Below, one piece after another: positions 9,169 through 18,058 of a stretch of DNA of 64,000 nucleotides. The stretch is from Winogradskyella sp. MH6 (GTDB lineage: Bacteria; Bacteroidota; Bacteroidia; Flavobacteriales; Flavobacteriaceae). How positions within the stretch are numbered: the stretch's first letter is position 1; the number at the start of each line of letters is the position of its first letter. The translations under genes and the position numbers were made by a program. The stretch is from NCBI RefSeq assembly GCF_022810765.1, contig NZ_CP094494.1, forward strand, positions 1,426,001-1,490,000, given 5' to 3'. The notes beneath the pieces are model-generated. The model was not told where the DNA came from and searched no databases. It saw nothing but the letters and a program-made list of their open reading frames with translations.

Positions 9169-10941
9169 ATGAAAAACCCTAATTCTTTTTACAAAGCACA
9201 GTTAGAGTTACATCAACAAGCATCTAAAAGCACCTATAAACAAATGGGTTTATATAGTGTGCTTAGACTTACGGTATTTTTACTGGCAGGTTTTGGTGTG
9301 TATTTAACGTATCAGAATTGGCAAATTGCTACTGTTATTGCAGTGGCAGGTATTGCTGTGTTTTTGTTTTTATTATCGAGGTATACTGATCTAAAAACCA
9401 AACGCGAGTTACATAAACGATTGGCTATAATTAACGAAGATGAAATTAAAATAGCCTCAGGTGATTTTCATGATAGAGCAGATGGAAAAGTATTTCAAAA
9501 TCCTGCTCATGCCTATAGTTTAGATATCGACTTATTTGGAAGAGGCTCTTTCTTTCAATACATCAACAGAACAACTATAAATGAAGGGACGCAATCTCTT
9601 GTCAATTGTTTACTGGCAAACGATATTACTAATATTGAAACCCGTCAAAATGCGATAAAAGAACTTGCTAGTGAATCCAAATGGCGACAATATTATTCTG
9701 GTGTAGCACAAGGAGTAAAGGTTGAACATTCTGCAAAATCAATCATTACATGGTTGAAAGACTACAAACCTTTTTTAACCAGTACGCATTATTGGCTGAC
9801 TATTGGTTTTAGCTTGACTTCAGTAGCACTTTTGGTCTTAGGTTTTACTGAAATTATTCCAATAAAATATGCTGGTTATTGGTTGCTTTTAGGTTTAGCA
9901 ATTACCGGAAGATTTTTAAAATCAATCAATAACGTTGCTCAAAATACCGAAAAAGCGAAAGATACATTTAGGCAATATGCCTTATTACTGAAAGAAATTG
10001 AGCAGAAACAATTTCAGTCGGAACTATTACAACAACAGCAACAAAAAATTCAATCCGAAGGTGAAAAAGCCTCACAGATATTTACAAAATTCTCAAAAGC
10101 TTTAGATGCTTTAGATAACAGAAATAACTTCATTTCAGCCATTTTCGGAAATGGGTATTTGCTTTGGGATATAAGGCAAACCTATCATGTGGAACAATGG
10201 ATTAGCAATTATGCACACAAGGTTGAAGATTGGTTTGATGTAGTGACGTTTTTTGATGCTTACAATACTTTGGGTAATTATGCTTATAATCATCAAGACT
10301 TTACCTATCCTGAAATTACCGCAGAAAATATCACTATTAAGGCGAAAGATTTAGGGCATCCTTTATTAAATGCTGAAAAGCGAATTGATAGCGATTTAGA
10401 ATTGTTACAAGAGCAGTTCTTTATTGTAACAGGTGCTAATATGGCAGGTAAGAGTACGTTTTTAAGAACGGTTGCCTTGCACATTGTTATGGCAAATGTT
10501 GGTTTGCCTATTTGTGCGAAAACAAGCAAATACAAGCCGATTAAACTCATTACAAGTATGCGAACTACAGATTCGTTAACCGATGATAGTTCGTACTTTT
10601 TTAGTGAGTTAACACGACTGAAATTTATCGTAGATACTATTGCTGAAGACAAAAACTATTTTGTGATTTTAGACGAAATCTTAAAAGGTACTAACTCAAC
10701 TGACAAAGCTATTGGCTCAAGGAAATTTGTAGAAAAATTAGTAGGCCAAAAAGCCACAGGAATTATCGCAACTCACGATTTAAGTCTTACTGAAATAGAA
10801 ACCGAGTTAGAAGCTGTAAAAAACCATTACTTTGATGCTGAAATTAAAAACGATGAGCTCTTTTTTGACTACAAACTAAAGAAAGGCGTTTGCCAAAATA
10901 TGAATGCAAGTTTTCTTTTGAAGAAGATGGAAATAGTTTAA
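9169..10941 (+). CDS. MutS-family ATPase with predicted transmembrane helices
   Basis: A 590-residue protein with a C-terminal MutS-type ABC ATPase domain: Walker A GANMAGKST starting at G422, signature region TDSLTDDSSYFFSELTRLK, Walker B FVILDE near residue 502, and H-loop TGIIATHD. The N-terminal mismatch-recognition domain of MutS and the Smr nuclease domain of MutS2 are both absent. Instead there are hydrophobic segments near 27-73 and 206-250 that look like two pairs of membrane helices, then a coiled, Gln/Lys-rich stretch. Related proteins are usually annotated as DNA mismatch repair MutS in Bacteroidota, but this architecture argues against classical repair. No partner gene adjoins it. 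Confidence 0.8.
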   Translation: MKNPNSFYKAQLELHQQASKSTYKQMGLYSVLRLTVFLLAGFGVYLTYQNWQIATVIAVAGIAVFLFLLSRYTDLKTKRELHKRLAIINEDEIKIASGDFHDRADGKVFQNPAHAYSLDIDLFGRGSFFQYINRTTINEGTQSLVNCLLANDITNIETRQNAIKELASESKWRQYYSGVAQGVKVEHSAKSIITWLKDYKPFLTSTHYWLTIGFSLTSVALLVLGFTEIIPIKYAGYWLLLGLAITGRFLKSINNVAQNTEKAKDTFRQYALLLKEIEQKQFQSELLQQQQQKIQSEGEKASQIFTKFSKALDALDNRNNFISAIFGNGYLLWDIRQTYHVEQWISNYAHKVEDWFDVVTFFDAYNTLGNYAYNHQDFTYPEITAENITIKAKDLGHPLLNAEKRIDSDLELLQEQFFIVTGANMAGKSTFLRTVALHIVMANVGLPICAKTSKYKPIKLITSMRTTDSLTDDSSYFFSELTRLKFIVDTIAEDKNYFVILDEILKGTNSTDKAIGSRKFVEKLVGQKATGIIATHDLSLTEIETELEAVKNHYFDAEIKNDELFFDYKLKKGVCQNMNASFLLKKMEIV

Positions 10942-10955
10942 TAATTAAAAGAAGA

Positions 10956-11029
10956 TGTCATTCTGAACTCGTTTCAGAATCTCACTTCAAATAGAATAAA
11001 TAAGATGCTGAAATAAATTCAGCATGACA
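10956..11029. repeat. Dispersed palindromic element, copy 2
   Basis: Begins TGTCA and ends TGACA. It contains two hairpins: ATTCTGAA/TTCAGAAT (10960-10980) and ATGCTGAA/TTCAGCAT (11005-11025). The ends match the other copies; the interior is a different subtype. Confidence 0.75.
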
Positions 11030-11044
11030 AAAATTTATGACAAT

Positions 11045-11074
11045 AAAAAACCCTTTCCAAAATCGGAAAGGGTT
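11045..11074 (-). terminator. Rho-independent terminator of the TonB receptor-phytase operon
   Basis: On the minus strand AACCCTTTCC and GGAAAGGGTT (arms 11049-11058 and 11065-11074) form a 10-bp stem followed by a T run. It lies 34 bases past the phytase stop. Confidence 0.8.
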
Positions 11075-11107
11075 CTTAACCAATTATAAAAATTAACTTA
11101 AAAAAAA

Positions 11108-12124
11108 TTATTTCAACTTTAATGAATCAAGAGCATGAAAGAAAAAGTCTTGCTCGTCATTCATTGAGACAAACAGTCCGTTTGGATATTTTTTACCTAA
11201 AGGTGTCGTTATAACATCGCAACCGTCAGTTTCAATTGTGCCTAAGTTTATTTCCTTTACAAAGCTATTATCGCTTCGTTTAAAGATGTTGAAGCTATGG
11301 TTTTGTTGATTGGATACAATGATGAAACCTTCACCATTAGCGTAAGTTGCAATCGCAATACCTTCAATATCATCTTTAAAATGGTCTGTGCCAAATAAAG
11401 CAATTTCCTTGTTTCCTTTTTTAGGGTCTGCGTGGTATTTTCTAATGCCAACACCTTCGTCAGAGAAATACACAAAACCCAATTCGTCATCTACAGCAAT
11501 GGCTTCAATTTCTTTTTGACCACTAAAAGTTCCCATTTTACGCAACAGATTAGAATGTACTCCCAAAGAATCGCTAACCAAAGCGTATTGGTATAAATAG
11601 CCTTCTGTAGGACCAGCTTTTCTACTCACAAACACAGAAATCTCTTCAGTTGATGGATTCTTGTAAATAGAAACTCCCATTGGTCGTTTCATTTCTACAT
11701 CAGTTTCATCTTCAAAGACTTTAAAACCACCATTGTCTAAAGGTTTCATGTCAGGTACTGAGTATACTCTGATTTGATTTTTCTCACGTTCAGAAAATAT
11801 CATAATATCCGTTTTTGTAGAGTCGTTCAGTTTAAAACCGTATTCTACATCCACATTATTAGGATAGCTAACACCTGTTAAGCTTTTCTCTTTTATGATT
11901 TTTCCGTCTAAATCTAAAGCATACACACCACCATCAATTTCATCTTTATCAGTACCAAAAACAATACTCTGTTCTGGGTTTTTGTGATTAATCCAAATAG
12001 CAGGATCGTCACTATCGTGTGGTAATTTTTCAGATTTTAGTGTTGGCGCAATTTCTGGTAATCCATTTCCACAAGAGAAAACTACAGCAGAAATAACACC
12101 TAGTATTAAGGTTTTTTTCATCAT
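11108..12124 (-). CDS. Exported lipoprotein phytase (beta-propeller 3-phytase)
   Basis: A 338-residue lipoprotein. MMKKTLILGVISAVVFSC is a lipoprotein signal with the lipidated Cys at residue 18. The body matches beta-propeller phytase (PF02333): DDPAIWINHKNPEQSIVFGT, DGGVYALDLDGKI, DDIEGIAIA and SNQQNHSFNIF are characteristic calcium-binding propeller strands. The family removes phosphates from inositol hexakisphosphate. I start at the ATG at 12124, one base after the receptor stop; a longer in-frame start at 12145 lies inside the receptor gene and would spoil the signal. The tight coupling to a TonB receptor suggests phytate or its hydrolysis products are handled by both. Confidence 0.9.
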   Translation of the reverse strand: MMKKTLILGVISAVVFSCGNGLPEIAPTLKSEKLPHDSDDPAIWINHKNPEQSIVFGTDKDEIDGGVYALDLDGKIIKEKSLTGVSYPNNVDVEYGFKLNDSTKTDIMIFSEREKNQIRVYSVPDMKPLDNGGFKVFEDETDVEMKRPMGVSIYKNPSTEEISVFVSRKAGPTEGYLYQYALVSDSLGVHSNLLRKMGTFSGQKEIEAIAVDDELGFVYFSDEGVGIRKYHADPKKGNKEIALFGTDHFKDDIEGIAIATYANGEGFIIVSNQQNHSFNIFKRSDNSFVKEINLGTIETDGCDVITTPLGKKYPNGLFVSMNDEQDFFFHALDSLKLK

Positions 12125-12125
12125 C

Positions 12126-14963
12126 TTACTTCTTAAATAAATCATATTTTAGTCCGAATGTTAAACGCATATCGTAGTATTCCATTTGCATTGTTCTGCT
12201 ACTTACACCTTGATAATAACGTAACGGTTGGTTGGTAATGTTGTTTAGATTTAAGTATAGACTTAAATTTTTGTTTAGTGCAACATTGGCATTAAAGTCT
12301 AAGAAGAACTGCTCGTCGTAATAACGGTCTTCAAACGCATTTCCACCAATCTCATCGATATAAGCATCAGAGTAGTTAGCAGATAAACGTAAGCTGAATT
12401 TTTTACCAGCATAGCCTAACGAACCGTTAAACATATTTGGGGATGTTTGAGGTAAATCTAAATCTGTACGCTCTTCACCATCTTCGTTGCGGATACCATC
12501 TGCACTAGACGTTAAGTAGGTATAGTTAAGATAAATACTGAAATTCTTAGCAAAACCAGGTAAGAAATCTAAACGACGTTGAAAAGACACCTCTGCTCCA
12601 AATACTGAAGCATCATCACCATTTAGAGGTTGGTATACTTCGTAACCGTTTTCATCTTCTGATTGAAATACATAAGTAAAGTCCGAAATGCTCTTGTAAA
12701 ATAAACCACCAGAAACAATACCAACAGATTTAAAGTAGTGCTCTGCCATAAAGTCGAAGTTCATAGACGTTGTCGGGTCTAATTCAGAGTTTCCTAAGAA
12801 GATTTCTTCATCTTCGTTATTGATTTCTCTGTATGGTACTAAATCTACATAGTTTGGTCTTGCTAGAGTGTTGGTCCAAGCGAAACGTAAAACTGTATTG
12901 TCTGTTACATCATATTTAAAATGAACACCAGGTAAGATGTTGGTGTATGAGTTTTCGTCTTTAACTTCAGCATTACCATCAACGTCGCCATCTTCGTTAA
13001 ATACAAGCTCGTTACCTGTGCTTTCAATAGAAGTATGTTCTAATCTTACACCAGCTAAAACACTTAGCTTGTCTGTAATATTTTGGTTAAGCATAGCGTA
13101 ACCTGCATATACGTTTTCGTTAACGTCAAAGTTAGCAGTAGCATATTCTTCTGGTAAATCTTCACCTTCAAAAAGGTTGGTGTCGTTAAGATTTAAGCCA
13201 CCCAAAAATTCTGGACTAGCAAATGTGCCGATTTGGTATTGGCTACCAGCTAAGAAGTCTGTATCAGAATAGCTTCTTGTAGGAACCATACCTAAGAATT
13301 CTAATGCACCAGTTTCATCACTGTATTCTATAAAACCGTTTGTTCTGTTTTTATTTTTTAATCTTGTTTTAGCACCAAACTTTAAAAAGCCATCATTACC
13401 ATCAATAACAGATAAAGGTAATTGTGCATTCACAAAAAAATTAATGTCTTCTTCTTCTGTATATTGGTTTTCTTCTGTAAGCTCACCAAATTCAAAATCA
13501 GCAAAATTAGCATTAGCAGGATTTGTAGGAGTGTACAAAGGTTTATCTTGATTGTTATTAAAGTCGATTATGTATTCACTCTCATACTCTAAATAACGCT
13601 CGTTTAAACGCTCTTCTGAAGCTTTAGCAAAAGATGCCATCCAATCAAACTGTACATTGCCAAAAAGGTGCTCACCACCAAGGCTGTAGTTTTGCATACG
13701 TTGGTCTTCTAAACGTCTGTTTTTATTTCTGTCATTTCCAATACCACCTTTAGATTGGCGTTTTGCTTCCACAGGAAACATAGTAAGGTTACCATTACCA
13801 TCTACTGAAAAATCACCAGGAGCAATGTCTTCACCATCAAGGATTTCATGCTCTAATCTAAAACGGTTTTCTCTATCGTCTCTCCAGTTATAGATAGATT
13901 TGAAATAAACGGAATTGTTATCATCGAATTTATAATCTAAGTTAGCTGAGAAGCTACGACGTACACGTTGTACTAGATATTCTCTAATTTCAAAAACGTT
14001 AGCATAAGGATTTACATCTAATTCAGTTAAGTTATCTTCATCATCAAACTCATTAAATTCAAACTCGTCTGTCCATTCAGCCTCAACATTATCACTACCA
14101 AAGTCGTTATCGTTTATGGATGCAGAAACCATCCAACCAAATTTATCGTTTTTACTACGGTCTCCAACTAAGAAAGATCCGTTTAAGATTCTTTTGTCTG
14201 TGATAAAGTTAAGACCAGAACCAACCGTTGCAGACAAACGGAAACCTTGAGGCGAAGTACGCGTAATTAAGTTTACAGAACCACCAAGAGCGTCAGCATC
14301 CATATCTGGAGTTACTGCTTTGTTTACTTCAATCGTTTGAATCATATCTGATGGAATTAAATCCATCTGAACGTTACGGTTATCACCTTCAGCAGAAGGA
14401 ATTCTGCTTCCGTTTAAGGTAACAGAGTTTAATTGAGGAGAAAGACCACGAACAATAATGTTACGTGCTTCACCTTGATCTACCTGCATAGTAATTCCAG
14501 GAATACGTTTTACAGCATCACCAATATTAGCATCTGGAAACTTACCGATTTGGTCTGTAGACACAACGTTAGTAATATTTTGTTTGTTCTTTTGCGTGTT
14601 TAAGGCTCTTGCTTGTCCGCTAAGGCCATAACCATTAATGGTAACTTCCTCTAAAGCAGTATCTTCAGAGTTTAAAATAATGTTTAGTGTTACAGTTTGG
14701 CTAGCAACAATCTCTATATCTTGAGTCACATCTGAGTAGCCAAGATATTTTACAGTAATAGTATGTTTTCCTTCAGGAATATCTACCAAAACGTATTTTC
14801 CGTTAAAATCAGTTACAGTTCCTTTGTTAAGTGATGTGATAGAAACTGTTGCACCAGGAATGGTAAGACCATCCTTATCGGTAATGACACCTTGTAAATT
14901 TCCAGACTGTGCGAATCCGAAAAAAGAGAGGGTTAAAAATAAAAGGGTAAAATAATGTTTCAT
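12126..14963 (-). CDS. TonB-dependent outer-membrane receptor linked to phytase
   Basis: 945 residues: signal peptide to about residue 18 (GFAQ), then a carboxypeptidase-regulatory-like domain (GVITDKDGLTIPGATVSITS, residues about 24-105), a plug domain (VSTDQIGKFPDANIGDAVKR, IPGITMQVDQGEARNIIVRG) and a long beta-barrel ending FGLKYDLFKK. The FPDANIGDAVKRIPG block is typical of the large TonB receptor subfamily also seen in Xanthomonas and Caulobacter. One base separates it from the phytase gene, so the ligand is probably phytate-related (inference). A membrane regulator gene lies upstream on the same strand, separated by about 150 bases in which I see no exact TAnnTTTG element. Confidence 0.92.
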   Translation of the reverse strand: MKHYFTLLFLTLSFFGFAQSGNLQGVITDKDGLTIPGATVSITSLNKGTVTDFNGKYVLVDIPEGKHTITVKYLGYSDVTQDIEIVASQTVTLNIILNSEDTALEEVTINGYGLSGQARALNTQKNKQNITNVVSTDQIGKFPDANIGDAVKRIPGITMQVDQGEARNIIVRGLSPQLNSVTLNGSRIPSAEGDNRNVQMDLIPSDMIQTIEVNKAVTPDMDADALGGSVNLITRTSPQGFRLSATVGSGLNFITDKRILNGSFLVGDRSKNDKFGWMVSASINDNDFGSDNVEAEWTDEFEFNEFDDEDNLTELDVNPYANVFEIREYLVQRVRRSFSANLDYKFDDNNSVYFKSIYNWRDDRENRFRLEHEILDGEDIAPGDFSVDGNGNLTMFPVEAKRQSKGGIGNDRNKNRRLEDQRMQNYSLGGEHLFGNVQFDWMASFAKASEERLNERYLEYESEYIIDFNNNQDKPLYTPTNPANANFADFEFGELTEENQYTEEEDINFFVNAQLPLSVIDGNDGFLKFGAKTRLKNKNRTNGFIEYSDETGALEFLGMVPTRSYSDTDFLAGSQYQIGTFASPEFLGGLNLNDTNLFEGEDLPEEYATANFDVNENVYAGYAMLNQNITDKLSVLAGVRLEHTSIESTGNELVFNEDGDVDGNAEVKDENSYTNILPGVHFKYDVTDNTVLRFAWTNTLARPNYVDLVPYREINNEDEEIFLGNSELDPTTSMNFDFMAEHYFKSVGIVSGGLFYKSISDFTYVFQSEDENGYEVYQPLNGDDASVFGAEVSFQRRLDFLPGFAKNFSIYLNYTYLTSSADGIRNEDGEERTDLDLPQTSPNMFNGSLGYAGKKFSLRLSANYSDAYIDEIGGNAFEDRYYDEQFFLDFNANVALNKNLSLYLNLNNITNQPLRYYQGVSSRTMQMEYYDMRLTFGLKYDLFKK

Positions 14964-15111
14964 TTAAGGTTGATTTTTGTTTCCCTCAAAACTAGTTTGA
15001 AGACTTCATTTGTAGATAAAATGAGCGTTAACAAAACGTAACAGAACCTTGTAAAATGGGTATAAATGAAAGCAACATTTACGTTAACTTAACATTGAGA
15101 AAAGAATTTGG

Positions 15112-16686
15112 TTAATCTAGTTGAAGATTTAGTAAATAGTCTTGAAGATCGTCTTTTGACTCTAAAGGCAATTTTTTTCTTAGTCTGTATCTAGCTATTC
15201 GAACACTATCTGGAGTAATATGAAGAATGTCTGCAATCTCCTTTGAAGAGAGATTTAATCTCAATAACATGCACAAGCGCATTTCTGATGAGGACAGCTT
15301 ATCGTTTACAATTTGTTTTAGGGTAGAAAAAAAGTTTGGGTGAATTTGTCCAAAGTAGCTCATGAGCTCTGTCCACTCATTATTGTTTTCTAGATCTGCT
15401 TCGATATCTTTAACAATATCTTTTAGTTTTTTTGAGACAAGCTCACTATTGCGATTCTTTAACTTAGAAAGGGTTTTAGAAATGTCTGAAAGCATTTTGT
15501 TTTTATGCGCAATATGAAGGCTGTAATTGGTGAGAGAAGAGACTTTAATATCTATTTCTCTATTTAAAGCAATTTCTTTAGCTGCCTTTTTATCTAAATC
15601 TGCTTGAAGTAGTTGTTGCTTATACTCTAGTATGTGCTTTTCGTGTTTTCTTCTTTTCTTCCAGTATAGAAAAAGAGCTAATAGAGCTAAAAATATAGTA
15701 CTTGTAGTAATGAGAGCAATGCTTTGCTGTACTTTATTTATTTCGTTTTGTTTGTTTAGTAATTGTACTTTGTTTTCGTTTTCTTTTACATCGTGCAGAA
15801 TTTGTAAAGCACTTACGATTTCATTATTGTTTTGAATAAGCTCTTCCTCGTTGGCAATGTATTGGTTGTTAAGGTATTTATAAGCTTCTTCAAAGTTACC
15901 CATATCGGCATATGTTCTAGACAAATCTTTGAGAGCACTTACTAATTGTGATTGGTTGTTTGCTGATTTTGCAGACTCTAATGCTTGCTCAGTAAAACGT
16001 ATAGCATCATTGTATTTTTTAGTTTTTCTGTTAATATCACCAATATTATTAAGGATATTAATTTTTAAATCCCAAGGGCTGTTTTTAGCAAAGCGATTGG
16101 CAATATTAAAATAGTTCAAGGCTTTTTGGTATTGCTCCAAATCTTCATAAATACTGCCAATGTTTTCGTTTGTAATGGCAATGCCAGTACTATCCTTTAA
16201 TAGACTAAAAAGTGATAAACTCTTTTCTTGAAACTTTAAAGCTTCATTATAATTGCTACGTTTTTCGGATACACTTCCCAGCAGAGCATTTGAAGTCGCT
16301 TCGCCTTTTTTGTAATTTATATGTTCTGAAGTGCTAAGTGCCTGTAAAGCATGTTGTTCAGCTAAACGGTATTGTTTAAGTTCTAAATTGATTAATGCTA
16401 GTTGATTCTGAACCTTTACAAAACTAGAATCCTTTGGAAGGTGAAGCCCTAAGTATTCTTGATAATAGTGAGTAGCTTCCTTAAAGAGGGAAATGCTATT
16501 GAAAAAATCAGCGAGTTTAATATTCGTTAAGCCAATATTTATTGAATCATTCTCTGTAATAGCATTTTTTAATTCAGCTTTTAGAGAAAAAAGCTCTGTT
16601 TCTTTGGTTGTGTTTATCTCTTGGGCATTAAGAGAGTAAATAAGTACAAAGAGAAAGGAGATTTTAATATGGTTAATGATAAACAA
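15112..16686 (-). CDS. TPR-repeat membrane protein with C-terminal LuxR-type helix-turn-helix regulator domain
   Basis: A 524-residue protein: N-terminal signal peptide (to about residue 21), TPR repeats from about 50 to 280, one membrane helix at about 323-342 (LITTSTIFLALLALFLYW), a coiled coil, then a LuxR/GerE-type HTH near 455-520 (LSSKEIADILHITPDSVRIA). The sensor would face the periplasm and the DNA-binding domain the cytoplasm. This layout is common in Bacteroidota. Because it lies directly upstream of the receptor-phytase pair on the same strand, it may control them (inference). The reading frame opens at TTG; an in-frame stop lies three codons upstream and no ATG occurs before the signal peptide, so TTG or a nearby ATT is the start. 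Confidence 0.82.
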   Translation of the reverse strand: MFIINHIKISFLFVLIYSLNAQEINTTKETELFSLKAELKNAITENDSINIGLTNIKLADFFNSISLFKEATHYYQEYLGLHLPKDSSFVKVQNQLALINLELKQYRLAEQHALQALSTSEHINYKKGEATSNALLGSVSEKRSNYNEALKFQEKSLSLFSLLKDSTGIAITNENIGSIYEDLEQYQKALNYFNIANRFAKNSPWDLKINILNNIGDINRKTKKYNDAIRFTEQALESAKSANNQSQLVSALKDLSRTYADMGNFEEAYKYLNNQYIANEEELIQNNNEIVSALQILHDVKENENKVQLLNKQNEINKVQQSIALITTSTIFLALLALFLYWKKRRKHEKHILEYKQQLLQADLDKKAAKEIALNREIDIKVSSLTNYSLHIAHKNKMLSDISKTLSKLKNRNSELVSKKLKDIVKDIEADLENNNEWTELMSYFGQIHPNFFSTLKQIVNDKLSSSEMRLCMLLRLNLSSKEIADILHITPDSVRIARYRLRKKLPLESKDDLQDYLLNLQLD

Positions 16687-16770
16687 TGTAAACTATAATT
16701 TATAACTCGTAAAGTAAGGTGATACATGTTATTTAAATCTATAGTTTGTATGATGAAAATGTTACTAATA

Positions 16771-16797
16771 AAAAAAACGACTAGAATATTCTAGTCG
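16771..16797 (-). terminator. Rho-independent terminator of rplU-rpmA
   Basis: A perfect 20-bp palindrome CGACTAGAAT/ATTCTAGTCG (16778-16797). On the minus strand it is followed by seven T residues. It lies 30 bases beyond the rpmA stop. Confidence 0.85.
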
Positions 16798-16826
16798 CTT
16801 TTATATTTTAAAAAGAAAATAATTTC

Positions 16827-17087
16827 TTAAGCCTCAAATGGTGCTATAGAAACATAAGACTTATTGTCTTTTTTCTTAGTAAATGTTACGATACCATCAA
16901 CTTTAGCGTGTAAAGTGTGGTCTTTTCCTTGGTATACGTTTTCACCTGGGTGATGCGTGTTACCTCTTTGTCTTACGATAATGTTCCCAGCAACAGCAGC
17001 TTGACCACCAAAAATCTTAACACCTAAGCGTTTCGATTCTGATTCTCTACCGTTTTTAGAACTACCAACTCCTTTTTTATGAGCCAT
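16827..17087 (-). CDS. rpmA: 50S ribosomal protein L27
   Basis: 86 residues beginning [20 protein letters not shown], the conserved N-terminus of L27 that reaches into the peptidyl-transferase centre. [17 protein letters not shown] and [16 protein letters not shown] are further family signatures. There is no Firmicutes-type cleaved N-terminal extension. It follows rplU by 42 bases, the near-universal rplU-rpmA order. Confidence 0.98.
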   Translation of the reverse strand: MAHKKGVGSSKNGRESESKRLGVKIFGGQAAVAGNIIVRQRGNTHHPGENVYQGKDHTLHAKVDGIVTFTKKKDNKSYVSIAPFEA

Positions 17088-17129
17088 TGTCTTAAGGTTT
17101 TATATTGTTAAACTTAAGTGATTTTGCAA

Positions 17130-17768
17130 TTATGCTTTACCACCATCTAATTCGTCTTGCCATTTTTTAAGCTCGTCCCACTTACCTTCAGCAGCTAATT
17201 TAGCTTGTGCTGGCCAAGTGTCAGTAACATGGTTACCACGAACATCTGAAATGATTTCAGAAATTGCTTCAGGTGTAGATTTTGCTATATCAGCAAAAGT
17301 TGCTAAACCAGCTTCTGCTAAAGTAGAAGCGATTTTTGGACCAACACCTTCAATTTTCTTTAAATCATCAGCTTTACCAGTTGCTTTTGGAGCTGCCTTT
17401 TCGGCTTTTGGTTCAGCTTTTTTAGTTTCCTTCTTTGGAGCAGCTTTCTTAGCTCCAGAAGCAGTAATGCTTTCAATAACGATTTCTGTTAAGGCTTGTC
17501 TGTGACCATTTTTTACACGGTAACCTTTACGTCTTTTCTTTTTGAAAACTATTACTTTGTCACCTTTAAGGTGCTTTAAGACTTTTGCACTTACTTGTGC
17601 TCCGTCTATAGCTGGGGCGCCTAAAGTAATATTGTCACCATCACCTATAAGAAGTACATTGTCAAAATCAACTTTTTTACCTTCTTCAGTAGATAAACGG
17701 TTAACAAAAACTTTTTGGTCTTTCGCAACTTTAAATTGCTGCCCTGCTATCTCTACAATTGCGTACAT
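17130..17768 (-). CDS. rplU: 50S ribosomal protein L21 with C-terminal helix-hairpin-helix extension
   Basis: 212 residues against about 103 for a standard L21. Residues 1-103 are L21 (MYAIVEIAGQQFKVAKDQKV, GDKVIVFKKKRRKGYRVKNG). A Lys/Ala/Pro/Glu-rich linker follows at about 107-132, then a helix-hairpin-helix-like domain (LKKIEGVGPKIASTLAEAGL, about 135-205). HhH units bind nucleic acid without sequence specificity, so the tail may contact rRNA or DNA (inference). Such long L21 proteins are familiar in Flavobacteriia. First gene of the rplU-rpmA operon, with a canonical promoter upstream. Confidence 0.95.
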   Translation of the reverse strand: MYAIVEIAGQQFKVAKDQKVFVNRLSTEEGKKVDFDNVLLIGDGDNITLGAPAIDGAQVSAKVLKHLKGDKVIVFKKKRRKGYRVKNGHRQALTEIVIESITASGAKKAAPKKETKKAEPKAEKAAPKATGKADDLKKIEGVGPKIASTLAEAGLATFADIAKSTPEAISEIISDVRGNHVTDTWPAQAKLAAEGKWDELKKWQDELDGGKA

Positions 17769-17828
17769 AGCGTAACGTTTTTATTAATTTGTTTATTAAA
17801 AAAATGTGCTTTTCTCAGAAAGCGGATG

Positions 17829-17858
17829 CAAATATACTCCTAAATTCCTAATCTACAA
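17829..17858 (-). promoter_or_regulatory. Bacteroidota-type promoter of rplU-rpmA
   Basis: On the minus strand TTG (17858-17856), a 19-base spacer, then TATATTTG (17836-17829), an exact TAnnTTTG. The 5' leader would be about 55 bases. Confidence 0.75.
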
Positions 17859-17975
17859 ACGTTTTAAGGCTTTTCGCATACTTTTCAACTTAAATACATA
17901 TATGTTTTTAAATTAGGATACTACATGAAAAACAGTTTTCACATTTTATTATGTTAATAAAGTCTAATGATTCCT

Positions 17976-17983
17976 TATTTTTG
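17976..17983 (+). promoter_or_regulatory. Candidate -7 element (TATTTTTG) for the M16 peptidase operon
   Basis: Exact TAnnTTTG, 75 bases before the ATG at 18059. A TTA at 17954-17956 lies at -33 spacing in place of TTG, so the match is partial. Confidence 0.5.
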
Positions 17984-18058
17984 TGTGGTTTTGTGTAACA
18001 ATGCACATTATGCTAAGACAAACACTTAAACAATTTAAAATTTAAACACTTATTAATA

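Noticed and set aside
12125..12145. Longer start for the phytase lipoprotein at 12145
   Set aside because: It overlaps the receptor gene and places seven extra residues before the lipoprotein signal; ATGATG at 12124 directly after the stop is better.
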